64,000 bases of DNA, from NCBI RefSeq assembly GCF_017830045.1, contig NZ_JAEDXU010000007.1, positions 186,001-250,000 on the forward strand. Direction: 5' to 3'. Shown here in pieces: positions 45,979 through 54,854 of this stretch. A program made the translations under genes and the position numbers. The number at the start of each line of letters is the position of its first letter. Positions within the stretch are counted from its first letter, which is position 1. Source of the stretch: Enterococcus larvae (lineage in GTDB: Bacteria; Bacillota; Bacilli; Lactobacillales; Enterococcaceae). The notes below the pieces were generated by a model. That model worked only from the letters and a program-made list of their open reading frames with translations, did no database searches and was not told the origin of the DNA.

Positions 45979-46365
45979 TTATTTCATGAGCCAATCACGA
46001 TTACTTGACAATTCTTGCTGTTTTCTGTAATTCAAAGGACTGAGTCCAAAATGGGCTTTGAATGTCCGACTAAATGAACTAGAATCATTATATCCATACT
46101 CCATAGCAATAGTAGTGATAGAAATTTTAGGATCCACACATAGAAAAATCGCAGCACGCTCTAATTTAAATCTGGTTACAAACTCATTTACGGTTTCGGA
46201 AGAGTACTTTTTAAAAATTCTATGAAAATGAAATTCCGATAAATGAGCATTTCTTGCTAGATCGTTTAATGAGATAGCTTCTTTCAGGTTATTTTCTATA
46301 TAGTCTTCAGTTTTATTTATTAACCGGATGTATGCTTGCTTGCAAGCGATAGTTTCTTTATTCAT
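45979..46365 (-). CDS. AraC-type DNA-binding protein (HTH half only)
   Basis: This protein of about 128 residues has two helix-turn-helix units: SLNDLARNAHLSEFHFHRIF and ITTIAMEYGYNDSSSFSRTF, with the conserved end FGLSPLNYR. There is no sensor domain. An in-frame ATG at 46386 gives 135 residues and is an alternative. The next gene encodes a GyrI-like effector domain, so the pair resembles a SoxS/Rob-like regulator separated by a stop. It may control nearby transport or detoxification genes; none is certain. Confidence 0.85.
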   Translation of the reverse strand: MNKETIACKQAYIRLINKTEDYIENNLKEAISLNDLARNAHLSEFHFHRIFKKYSSETVNEFVTRFKLERAAIFLCVDPKISITTIAMEYGYNDSSSFSRTFKAHFGLSPLNYRKQQELSSNRDWLMK

Positions 46366-46468
46366 ATTTATCTCATCCTTATTCATCTATAGTTACCTTT
46401 TAGCTCGCTTAATGGTAACTGTAGATGATCATTTCTTGTTTTAGCTTATCCAGAAGTTATTTGTTTAC

Positions 46469-47359
46469 TCAGAGCGTAAAATTATAAGGATTTGTTTTGG
46501 TGGTGCTGATATTGTCTCTGATTTTCTTCAAGGATTCGACGTTTTGGTCAAAGTTGTGATGCATCACGTTCGTATACAAAATATCCATGACTGTCAGATA
46601 GCTGATTCTGGAAGCTAGAGATTCCGTTCGAAAGACGGTTTCTTCTGTCAGAACGATGATTGCTTTATCTGATAATGAGACTAGTTCAGAGCCGCTGTTG
46701 CCAGTCAAGGCAATGATCTTTGCCGGTGTTTTCCTGATTTGTCGAGCTAAGTTGATTGATTCTTTTGTCTGACCTGAATGAGAAAAAATGAACACACAAT
46801 CTTCGCTGGTCATTTTTGTCGCAAAGCTTAGCTGCATATGATAGTCAAATAAATGGTTACAACGGTATTTTGTACGGATGAACTTATGAAAGCTGTCAAA
46901 TGCAACAATCGTCGATCCGCCCTGTCCAAAGAAATGGAGTGTTTTCGCAGAGTACATCAATGATAACACCTCGTTAAGCAAATCTTCTGTCAAAAAATGA
47001 ATCGAGTTGCTTAATGAATAGATGTTTGATTGAAGTACTTTTTTTGCAATATCGATACTGGAATCTTCCGGACTGATATCATCTGCACCTGTCATGTGAT
47101 TCACATTTTGGAAAGCCGGTTGATAATTGGTGTTACGAGCAACGTCTATTTTAAAATCCTGGAAACCGCTATAGCCGATTTTTTTTACAAACTGATAAAT
47201 AGAGGACTGAGACACGCCGATTTCGCCAGCCAGCTCCTCCAATGTTTTCATGGACAATACTTCGTCTGAGTGGGTAAAGTAATCAGAAATTTTTTGTTCT
47301 GTATCACTAAGAGAACCCATTTTTAATCGGATTCGTTGATCTAAATAATGATTTTTCAT
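46469..47359 (-). CDS. RpiR/MurR-family regulator with SIS domain
   Basis: This protein of about 296 residues starts at the ATG complementary to 47357-47359 behind GGAGG; a TTG at 47371 is less likely. The N-terminal RpiR helix-turn-helix is EELAGEIGVSQSSIYQFVKKIG, and the C-terminal SIS domain contains FFGQGGSTIVAFD and FSHSGQTKESINLA, which bind sugar phosphates. It is a sugar-phosphate-sensing regulator. No sugar gene is immediately adjacent on its strand. Confidence 0.92.
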   Translation of the reverse strand: MKNHYLDQRIRLKMGSLSDTEQKISDYFTHSDEVLSMKTLEELAGEIGVSQSSIYQFVKKIGYSGFQDFKIDVARNTNYQPAFQNVNHMTGADDISPEDSSIDIAKKVLQSNIYSLSNSIHFLTEDLLNEVLSLMYSAKTLHFFGQGGSTIVAFDSFHKFIRTKYRCNHLFDYHMQLSFATKMTSEDCVFIFSHSGQTKESINLARQIRKTPAKIIALTGNSGSELVSLSDKAIIVLTEETVFRTESLASRISYLTVMDILYTNVMHHNFDQNVESLKKIRDNISTTKTNPYNFTL

Positions 47360-48000
47360 CGTAGCCTCCAATCTTGACCTGTGCCGCTTTTCAAATCAGG
47401 TCATAGTGGAAATAGAATCAAACAGCAGCGACAAGCTATTTGCAGAGAAAGTGGTAGTAACAAAGTTGAGATGCATAGTTAAATAAGCCATAGATTTGGG
47501 CAGTTTTTGTGGGGTAATGATTGAGTGATTAAGTAATGGAGGTTCTTGTTTTTATGTAGAAAGCGTTTCAGAATACTATAAGTGTACTAAATCAGCGAAC
47601 GCTCTGTAAAGCCTTTGATCATTTTTTATGGTTGTTTTACGTAATTATCCTGTTGAAACCTGATACAGAATGAACAATTATAATCAGAGGAATCGAGAGA
47701 ATTGCTGGCATAAGAATCGGAAATTTTGTGGAGTAAATGAAAATATAGATATAGCTGAGCTCTGTTTGTTGAAGCTGACCAATAGAAAAAATTCAATCTG
47801 TAAAAATTACTATTTCCAGTGTACTATTAATATATAAAGTCTGTTAACAAAGAGTGATCAATATTGGATATTCGACTTTGAACCATGAACGTCCATGATT
47901 CTTGCTGGAAAACATTCCGTTTGAGGTATTTCATAGTGAGGAACAGTTCTTTTTCACGTAATAAAAGCATTAACAGGACTATCAAGAGGGAGTTGCATAA
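47360..48000. other. 640-bp intergenic region with no gene
   Basis: AT-rich DNA between divergent rpiR-type and J-like genes. It contains GAAAGCGTTTC (47560-47570 area), a short cre-like dyad that fails the full catabolite-element consensus, and no open frame I can support. Promoters for both neighbours must lie here. Confidence 0.4.
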
Positions 48001-49965
48001 ATGAGTTGTTGGGAGTTACTTGGAATCAAGCCGATTTCAAATAAGAAGGAGATAAAAAAAGCATACGCTACAAAAATAAAACAGTTGGCTATCGATCAAG
48101 AGCCGGAAGAATTTCAAAAGCTGAAGGAAGCCTTTGACCAAGCGTTACTGTTGGCAGATACGGTTGACGATAATCACTTTTCTTCTGAAATGGAGGAGCC
48201 GAAATTTTTTGTTGATTTAAAAGAAGCAGCTGAGGAAGAAGTATCAGTAGATGATACTCAGAATGCTGTTCAGAGCTTTGCCGATCAGCTGTCAGATTTA
48301 TACAATGGAAAAGCTTTTTTTGATGATTTAGAAAAGTGGCAATCCTTATTCACGAAAGAACTGGAGTGGTCAATCACCGATTATGAGCATATCGAAGGGA
48401 TCATGCAGCGTTTTTTGTTGGAGAACTACCCGCTATTATCGAAACGTATCATCACCTTTTTAGAAGAGGTATTTGGTTTTGATAAGCTGGTGGAAGACGT
48501 TAAAATAAGGACTTCCTTTAGTTATTATTGGGAAGATATCCAGCATGTACCTGATTATTCCTTTGAATGCTATTGGAAGATAGCCGAAGAGGAACGGATT
48601 CCTTATTTCTTTGGGCGCTATGAATTATACCAAATGCTTGCTAGAGGAATGCCAGAGAGAAATCAATGGAGAAAAAAGCTGGTGGAATGCCAGAGCATAC
48701 TTTCAGAAGATCCGGATCTTCTGAATTTACAGGTCGCCTATACACTAACGAAAGATGTTAGGTTGGCAATGGAGCATTCCAAATGGCAGATCTCAGGTCT
48801 TTTTGCTGAGCTGCAGGCATTGCCTCTAAATGAGACGACCAGATATTTGAGCAACTATATTGATTGGCTTTCTGGAAATGGGTCAGTTGAAAAGCTTTTA
48901 CTAGATGAATCGAGTGAATTGCCAACCTTGCCTTATTCAGTGTTTCTTCTTTTGACTGGTCATATTTATGCAGAGCTTCAGGAATATTCAGAGGCTAAGG
49001 CTAGATTTGATTTGCTGAAGCAAATCGCCCCATCTATGATTCAGCGTGAAGGAAGAGCACATGTTGAAAATGAGATTAGGCCCAAGACCAAGTCACAATC
49101 ATCGAAAGCCACCTGGGTAATAGTGGCAGTGGTATTGATTTTATTGAGGCTGGTAAGTGCAAGCAATAGAACTTCAGTTTATAAACCATCAGAGCTGGTA
49201 TTGCCGGAAACAAGTACGGAGAGAAGTGTCCTTGATTTTTCGGATTTAAAATACAGCAGCTTTATGTACAATAACTTCGCCTATCTTTTTTATATTGATA
49301 CAGAAGATGATTTAGAACGTTTCAAATTTACTGTAAGGCATGTTAGCGAAGAAGCTGAATCAATGTTTTTAGATGTCGATGTTCAACAATTAGAAACTTT
49401 AGATCTTGAAAATGCGGGCTTTCTATATTCAACAATTGATACAGTTGAAGGCTATGGCCAACTGATTGGCGTGTACTTCGGATTACTTGACGAACCTTTT
49501 GCAATCTTACAATTGGATGATGATGAAAAGATCAAAGATGTGTTTGGAGAAGGATGGACAGAGCTCGATGGGCTAGAATATGTGCGGATTTGGGCAGATA
49601 TGAAGGTCCGTCCCTGGACCTCAAGCCAGTTCTTTTTTCATTCGTTCTTGCTAACAGATCATCGTGAGTGGAATATGGATTACCGACCGGAGTTCACAAC
49701 AGAGGCTGTGAAACAATCACTGTTGGAACATATTGATTACTTGGCTGACACAGAGCATCAGGATTGGACGTATCGGGATAGTTATGATAACCAAAAGAGG
49801 GACTATACGATTTTTGAATATAAGAATAGTGAGCATGTCTTGATTATTTCTTATGATACTTATGGACGAATCGATCATGTATATGGGGAAAGTTGGGAAA
49901 CACTGGATAAGAATGTAGAACAGCAGCTTTATACGAATATTGAAACAGCTGAGGCAAATAAATAA
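48001..49965 (+). CDS. J-domain-like membrane protein without HPD
   Basis: This 654-residue protein starts at ATG 48001. Residues 1-50 look like a J domain (CWELLGIKPISNKKEIKKAY, then EPEEFQKLKEAFDQAL), but the HPD tripeptide that drives Hsp70 is replaced by AID (KQLAIDQEP). A helical cytoplasmic region follows to about residue 360. One membrane helix is near residue 375 (TWVIVAVVLILLRLVSAS), and the last 250 residues are an extracytoplasmic domain of unknown fold. I do not recognise a function; a membrane adaptor not acting on Hsp70 is possible. Confidence 0.65.
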   Translation: MSCWELLGIKPISNKKEIKKAYATKIKQLAIDQEPEEFQKLKEAFDQALLLADTVDDNHFSSEMEEPKFFVDLKEAAEEEVSVDDTQNAVQSFADQLSDLYNGKAFFDDLEKWQSLFTKELEWSITDYEHIEGIMQRFLLENYPLLSKRIITFLEEVFGFDKLVEDVKIRTSFSYYWEDIQHVPDYSFECYWKIAEEERIPYFFGRYELYQMLARGMPERNQWRKKLVECQSILSEDPDLLNLQVAYTLTKDVRLAMEHSKWQISGLFAELQALPLNETTRYLSNYIDWLSGNGSVEKLLLDESSELPTLPYSVFLLLTGHIYAELQEYSEAKARFDLLKQIAPSMIQREGRAHVENEIRPKTKSQSSKATWVIVAVVLILLRLVSASNRTSVYKPSELVLPETSTERSVLDFSDLKYSSFMYNNFAYLFYIDTEDDLERFKFTVRHVSEEAESMFLDVDVQQLETLDLENAGFLYSTIDTVEGYGQLIGVYFGLLDEPFAILQLDDDEKIKDVFGEGWTELDGLEYVRIWADMKVRPWTSSQFFFHSFLLTDHREWNMDYRPEFTTEAVKQSLLEHIDYLADTEHQDWTYRDSYDNQKRDYTIFEYKNSEHVLIISYDTYGRIDHVYGESWETLDKNVEQQLYTNIETAEANK

Positions 49966-50010
49966 GCAGTTGTTCTATATGATTGGTTTTACTCAAAATA
50001 CTAATTATTA

Positions 50011-50223
50011 AGAGTGTGAGACAATAATCAAATTAGAAATTGTCTCACACTCTAAACACGAATAGACGGCGAGTCAAAAGCTGCTCTTTCGAAATTAAGC
50101 CGAAATTGCTTTAACAAACAGCAACTACTGTAGTAGTTCTGATGTGGCAAAGTACCTACTTGGATACTAAAAATACGAAAAGCCATTTTCGTATATTTCT
50201 TCCTTTTGGCCAGCCTCTTTTTG
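50011..50223. repeat. Dispersed intergenic repeat copy R6 (diverged)
   Basis: AGAGTGTGAGACAATAATC forms a hairpin with TTGTCTCACACTCT; then ACACGAATAGACGGCGAGTCAAAAGC and AGTACCTACTTGG recall the other copies, and it ends GGCCAGCCTCTTTTTGA. It can terminate the upstream J-like gene. Confidence 0.75.
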
Positions 50224-50779
50224 ATAAGTTTTCTTGAAAAATATGAAAACAGTATGAAAAGTATAGTGAAAGAGGTTGGATTAAAAAAACAATTTTTAAT
50301 TTTTAGCAGTTTTAGAAAAAAATATTTTCGAGCAAAGTTCGTAAAAAATTTGAATGAGTGGTTATTAAATTCGATAAGAAAATATTTATATTTAGAAAAC
50401 GCTTACTTTGGTTTTCTTAATTAATTTGAGCATTTTTGTCTTAAAAAAATTACGCACATCGTTTTTAGATATCTTAATATAACATAGAGAATGAGGGGAG
50501 CTCTTTTTCCCTTGAAAAAGATGTTGACAGCATAATGAAAAGGATGTTTTTATCTTAGGCAGAAATAATAAAAAAACAGATCATCTATTTTGAACATAGA
50601 AAATTGGATAAGAGAGTGATTACTTCGCTTTTTTTATTTCCTCAAAATATATGAACTGAATGGTTCATTTTTAGAAGGTTAAATGGTGATAAAATTTATT
50701 TTTATGGTTGCGCTTACATATGTTGTTAATACTAGATTTTGTCATTCTAATAAAAAATATTTTTTATTTATGATAAAGC
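50224..50779. other. AT-rich region without a supported gene
   Basis: About 550 bp of very AT-rich DNA. A 72-codon open frame (50206-50424) begins inside the repeat and has no ribosome site, so it is not called. A TTGACA at 50523 has no good -10 partner. Confidence 0.4.
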
Positions 50780-50808
50780 TTTACATATTTTTTTTTATCG
50801 AGTAAGAT
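50780..50808 (+). promoter_or_regulatory. Candidate promoter of the sugar-acid operon
   Basis: -35 TTTACA (50780-50785) and -10 TAAGAT (50803-50808) are 17 bp apart. A start near 50815 would leave a 5' leader of about 285 nt before the first called gene. No sigma-54 GG/GC element was seen here. Confidence 0.5.
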
Positions 50809-51100
50809 GTGGGTGTCGGGGAAAGGTAAGTTCGGAAGTGAATGTTTGGAACTTCTATTTATCAGTTAAAGTTGGATAAATCAGAAGAATTGGTAAAGGA
50901 GCTTGGGAAGGGAGGCAATGTGGAGAGCGTTTTTCAGAATAAAGGACAAGCCATTCGTTTCACCAGTCGAAAAAATCTGGTTCCAACGACTTTTTAAAGA
51001 TAACAAAAATTCAAATCGTTTCTCGAACAAAAGCTGCAGCATCATCGAGACATGTTTTTTTGAACACACTGTAAAAACAACAGTTAAAGGAGAGCTGAGC

Positions 51101-52120
51101 ATGTCGAAATACAATATTGCAATTGTTAATTCCAGCAGCTTTGGGAAGGTATTTCCAGAGCATATGGAGAGTCTGAAGAAAATTGGTCAAGTAAAGCATT
51201 TCACTGTAGATGGCGAGATTGCGGGGCGAGAGTTAGCTGAAATACTTCAAGGATACAACATTGTTATTGCAAGTGTCACACCGTTTTTTACACAGGAATT
51301 TTTTGATTATAAGGATGAACTTATTTTAATTTCAAGGCACGGAATTGGGTACAATAATGTTGATGTCGAAGCTGCGAAGAAGCATGATACGATTGTTACG
51401 ATCATCCCAGCACTTGTCGAACGGGATGCAGTGGCAGAAAATAATGTAACAAACCTAATGACGATTTTACGACGAACAGTTGAAGCCCAACAAAGTGTAA
51501 GAGAAGATGACTGGGAAGACAGAGCGCATTTTGTCGGCAGAACACTTTTCAATAAAACTGTTGGCGTTATCGGTGTTGGAAATACAGGCAGTCGTGTAGT
51601 AGAAATTGTTCGTAACGGATTTCAGTGTGAGGTCCTCGCGTATGACCCATACAAGTCTGAAATGCATATCCAGAGCTTTGGAGCAAAGAAAGTAAGCTTT
51701 GAAGAGCTACTTGAGTCTTCAGACGTGATCTGCTTATGTGCGAATTTGACTGAGGATAATTACCATATGATTTCAGAAAAAGAAATCGAAAAAATGAAGG
51801 ACCATGTTTATATATCCAATAGTGCACGAGGAGCTCTAGTTAACGAAGAAGCAATTGTAAGCGGTTTAAAATCCGGTAAAATTGCAGGATTCGCAACGGA
51901 TGTTCTTGAAGAAGAACCTGGGCGCAAAGATCATCCTTATCTTTCAGTAGAGAACGTGGTGATGACGCCGCATACTTCTGCTTACACGATGGAATGTCTG
52001 GAAGAAATGGGTAAGAAATGCGTTCGAGATGTTGAAGATGTTGCGAAAGGACAACTTCCAGAGCGATCTGTACAACCGTACAGCAGTCATATTTCCAGTA
52101 AGGAAGTGTCTACATGCTGA
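51101..52120 (+). CDS. D-isomer 2-hydroxyacid dehydrogenase
   Basis: This 339-residue protein has the D-2-hydroxyacid dehydrogenase layout: a catalytic domain with SRHGIGYNNVD (active-site Arg), a NAD domain with GVIGVGNTGSRV, and the later glutamate and histidine in TPHTSAYT. It oxidises or reduces a 2-hydroxy acid with NAD(P). ATG 51101 follows AAAGGAGAG. The frame is open 66 codons upstream with another ATG at 50918 near GGGAGG, so an N-terminal extension cannot be excluded. It overlaps the next gene by 7 bp and starts the sugar-acid operon. Confidence 0.92.
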   Translation: MSKYNIAIVNSSSFGKVFPEHMESLKKIGQVKHFTVDGEIAGRELAEILQGYNIVIASVTPFFTQEFFDYKDELILISRHGIGYNNVDVEAAKKHDTIVTIIPALVERDAVAENNVTNLMTILRRTVEAQQSVREDDWEDRAHFVGRTLFNKTVGVIGVGNTGSRVVEIVRNGFQCEVLAYDPYKSEMHIQSFGAKKVSFEELLESSDVICLCANLTEDNYHMISEKEIEKMKDHVYISNSARGALVNEEAIVSGLKSGKIAGFATDVLEEEPGRKDHPYLSVENVVMTPHTSAYTMECLEEMGKKCVRDVEDVAKGQLPERSVQPYSSHISSKEVSTC

Positions 52121-53220
52121 ATGATTTGAAGGTAAAAGTCGGACCACAGTTTTATGAGTATCATACCGATGCTCTAGCTGTTGTTCCACAGCTGCTTGAG
52201 GAGTATAAAGCAAACAATATTCTGATCGTTCATGGTACTGTTTCTTGGGAAAAAGCAAAACCAAAGCTGGATTTTCTGAATAATAGCAGCTACCATTTCA
52301 CGTACCATCAGTATACAGGCGAGTGCAGCTATTATGGCACAGATTTAGTGATGGAGGCGGCAAGAAAAGCAGGAACGGATTTCATTATTGGTGTTGGCGG
52401 CGGCAAACTGACAGATTTAGTTGGCTACGCTGCCCATCGATTGAATCTTAATTTCGGTGTTATTCCAACACTAGCCAGTAATTGTGCTCCGTGGACACCA
52501 CTCTCAGTTATGTATAAGGAGAATGGTGAATCAGAGGGGAAAACAGAACACTTCTTAAGACAAGCTGCTTTCCTTATAACAGAGCCCGAACTGGTTATCG
52601 ATTCTCCAGTTGAATATTTTATTGCCGGATTAGCTGATACGTTGGCTAAATGGTATGAGTCGGATGCGATTCTTCAGCAAGAGCATTTGAAGAAAGAACC
52701 ATTTTTACAAATGGCGGGTTTCACATCAGTGCTTTGTAAAGAGGCGATCATGCGTGATTCAGCACAAGCGATTCAAGATATGAAGGAACAGAAATTATCA
52801 GATGAATTCATTCGTTTGTCAGAAATCGTATTCGCAGTTGCAGGTATGGTTGGCGGGTTGGGTGATAAATATGCACGAAATGCCGCCGCACATGCAATGC
52901 ATGATGGCATGAGTAAATACATTCCGGAGAGCCATCAGTTTTTACATGGTGAGAAGGTTGCATATGGGATTTTTTATCAGCTGGCTATCGAAGGAAAATG
53001 GTCGCTGATCGATCAGCTTCTGCCATTTTATAAAGAATTAAACTTGCCAATGTCCCTCCATCAGATGGGAATTTATCCAGAAGATGAAGCAGTGATCGAT
53101 GAAATCGTTGCATTTGTTCATTCAAAAGCTAAAGTTCATCTCATACCAGTAACAATCACTGAATCTAGCTTGAAGCAAGCCGTTTATCAGCTGGAAGAGT
53201 ATATGACGGACAAAGTATAA
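52114..53220 (+). CDS. Iron-containing alcohol dehydrogenase, GldA/HcxA-like
   Basis: This 368-residue enzyme belongs to the GldA-type family: NAD-binding IIGVGGGKLTDLVGYA, and metal ligands in FIAGLADTLAKWYES (Asp), HAMHDGMSKY (His) and HGEKVAYG (His). It resembles glycerol or hydroxycarboxylate dehydrogenases; in a sugar-acid operon a keto/hydroxy-acid substrate is likely. Its ATG lies inside the end of the previous gene. After it comes a 716-bp leader of repeats before the PTS genes. Confidence 0.9.
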   Translation: MLNDLKVKVGPQFYEYHTDALAVVPQLLEEYKANNILIVHGTVSWEKAKPKLDFLNNSSYHFTYHQYTGECSYYGTDLVMEAARKAGTDFIIGVGGGKLTDLVGYAAHRLNLNFGVIPTLASNCAPWTPLSVMYKENGESEGKTEHFLRQAAFLITEPELVIDSPVEYFIAGLADTLAKWYESDAILQQEHLKKEPFLQMAGFTSVLCKEAIMRDSAQAIQDMKEQKLSDEFIRLSEIVFAVAGMVGGLGDKYARNAAAHAMHDGMSKYIPESHQFLHGEKVAYGIFYQLAIEGKWSLIDQLLPFYKELNLPMSLHQMGIYPEDEAVIDEIVAFVHSKAKVHLIPVTITESSLKQAVYQLEEYMTDKV

Positions 53221-53282
53221 AAAGGTCGAGCTGCTTTGGAGAGAATAGAGGATTGTCTGATGTCAACGGAACAGGGATGACA

Positions 53283-53936
53283 ATTACTCTTTTAACAAGA
53301 ATTTACGAATATGGAAAGGTGCTCCTACGGTTCTCGTGTGACTGCGATCCTCGTCGCAAAGCATTAAGCCTGGATCGCTTGGCTATCGGACCACGAAAAA
53401 GAAGGAACTGGTCAGTTACTTGAACAGTTTCCTCAAGAGAAAGAAGGAGAGCCATTTCCCTTTTATCAAAAATACTAGGGAAATGGACATCGGACCACGA
53501 AAAAGAAGAAACTGGTCAGTTACCTGAACAGTTTCCTCAAAAGAAAGAAGGAGAGCCAATTCCCTTTTATCAAAAATGCTAGGGAAATGGATATCGAACC
53601 TCCAAAATAAGGGAACCATGAAATTATTTGAATGGTTCCTTCAACAGAAAAAAGGAGAACCATTACTCTTTTAACAAGAATTTACGAATATGGAAAGGTG
53701 CTCCTACGGTTCTCGTGTGACTGCGATCCTCGTCGCAAAGCATTAAGCCTGGATCGCTTGGATATCGGACCACGAAAAAGAGGAAACTGGTCAGTTACCT
53801 GAACAGTTTCCTCAAAAGAAAGAAGGAGAGCCATTTCCCTTTTATCAAAAATACTAGGGAAATGGACATCGAACCTCCAAAATAAGGGAACCATGAAATT
53901 ATTTGAATGGTTCCTTCAACAGAAAGAAGGAGACAT
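53283..53936 (+). repeat. Reiterated hairpin/Shine-Dalgarno leader, order A-B-B-C-A-B-C
   Basis: Unit A (105 bp) lies at 53283 and 53662; unit B (104 bp) at 53388, 53492 and 53767; unit C (66 bp) at 53596 and 53871. B contains stem GGAAACTG/CAGTTTCC, then GAAAGAAGGAG, then stem CCATTTCCC/GGGAAATGG. C contains stem GGGAACCAT/ATGGTTCC, then GAAAGAAGGAGA. The last C supplies the real ribosome site of the EIIC gene; the others look like copies without a following gene. Confidence 0.9.
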
Positions 53937-54782
53937 ATGGAAACTTTAAGTGTATTACAAAGTTTATTGATCGCATTGTGGACAGCAGCCGTTATGTCAA
54001 GATGGCTGGGAGGAGGAGCAACACTGACGCTCAGATTCTCTCCTCTGATGACAGGTCTTATCGTCGGGATTGTTATGGGGAACGTCCCGCAGGCAATGAT
54101 CGTTACTGCTTCGTTACAGATGATCTATATGGGTGTATTCTCACCTGGTGGATCAATGCCGGCAGAGCCGTCAATTGCCGCAGCAATCGCCGTTCCAGTT
54201 GCTTTACTGGGGAATCTTTCACCGGAAGCAGCGATTGCAGTAGCCGTTCCGGTAGGATTACTGGGAAGCTATTTGTATCAGTTTAGATTTTTCATCAACA
54301 CATTTTTAGGGAAATATACAGATAAAGCCGTAGAAGATTTGAATGCAAAAGCGATTGCTCGCTCAGTTATTGTTTATCCGACGATTGCTTCATTCCTGCT
54401 GTTTGTTCCTCTAGTATTTATTTCTCTTTATTATGGTGCACCAGTTATTGCGGATGTTATCACTGCCTTGGAAGGAACAGTTGTGATTCACGTTCTTGAA
54501 GTTGTGGGCGGCGGATTAGCAGCAATCGGTATTGCAACAACAGTTTATGTTATTGGTCGAAAAGATTACATGGTCTTTTTCTTCCTTGCTTATTTTATGA
54601 GTATTGTCATGAAGTCATTGGAAGTAACAATGGTTACTTACGCGATTTTCGGTATTATTATTGCGCTGATTTTTGTACAATCCCAAAAAGGGAAGAATGT
54701 ACCAGCAGCAGATAATGGCGGCGGCTCAACAGGTGCTTCATTTGAAGGCGATGATGATGACGATTACGATGACGGCTTTTAG
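53937..54782 (+). CDS. Mannose-family PTS EIIC
   Basis: This 281-residue integral membrane protein matches the EIIC subunit of mannose-type PTS permeases (LQSLLIALWTAAVMSRWLGG, GNVPQAMIVTASLQMIYMG, GGSMPAEPSIAAAIAVPVA, each a known conserved helix region). It forms part of the sugar channel with EIID. The ATG follows GAAGGAGA. The C-terminus ends in an acidic tail, GDDDDDYDDGF, not usual for the family. EIID follows 72 bp later. The transported sugar or sugar acid is inferred from UxuA and Eda downstream. Confidence 0.93.
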   Translation: METLSVLQSLLIALWTAAVMSRWLGGGATLTLRFSPLMTGLIVGIVMGNVPQAMIVTASLQMIYMGVFSPGGSMPAEPSIAAAIAVPVALLGNLSPEAAIAVAVPVGLLGSYLYQFRFFINTFLGKYTDKAVEDLNAKAIARSVIVYPTIASFLLFVPLVFISLYYGAPVIADVITALEGTVVIHVLEVVGGGLAAIGIATTVYVIGRKDYMVFFFLAYFMSIVMKSLEVTMVTYAIFGIIIALIFVQSQKGKNVPAADNGGGSTGASFEGDDDDDYDDGF

Positions 54783-54854
54783 TTTTTGCCCGGCTGATTT
54801 TTGCAGCCAAGTGGCAGGACAGGCCAAGATACTTTTTAAACAGGAGGGAATAAA

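Noticed and set aside
47555-47572. Catabolite-responsive element (cre)
   Set aside because: GAAAGCGTTTC is dyad-like but the flanking bases of the consensus do not match and the arm spacing is one base short.
50206-50424. 72-codon frame after the J-like gene
   Set aside because: It begins inside a dispersed repeat, lacks a ribosome site and has a composition of random AT-rich DNA.
50840-50935. Sigma-54 promoter for the mannose-type PTS operon
   Set aside because: The GG to GC distance in TTGGGAAGGGAGGC is 8 rather than 10 bases, and no LevR-type activator is in the window.
53416-53894. Two similar minus-strand frames (MVPLFWRF...)
   Set aside because: Their similarity comes from the DNA repeats; neither has a ribosome site, and both lie antisense to the operon leader.
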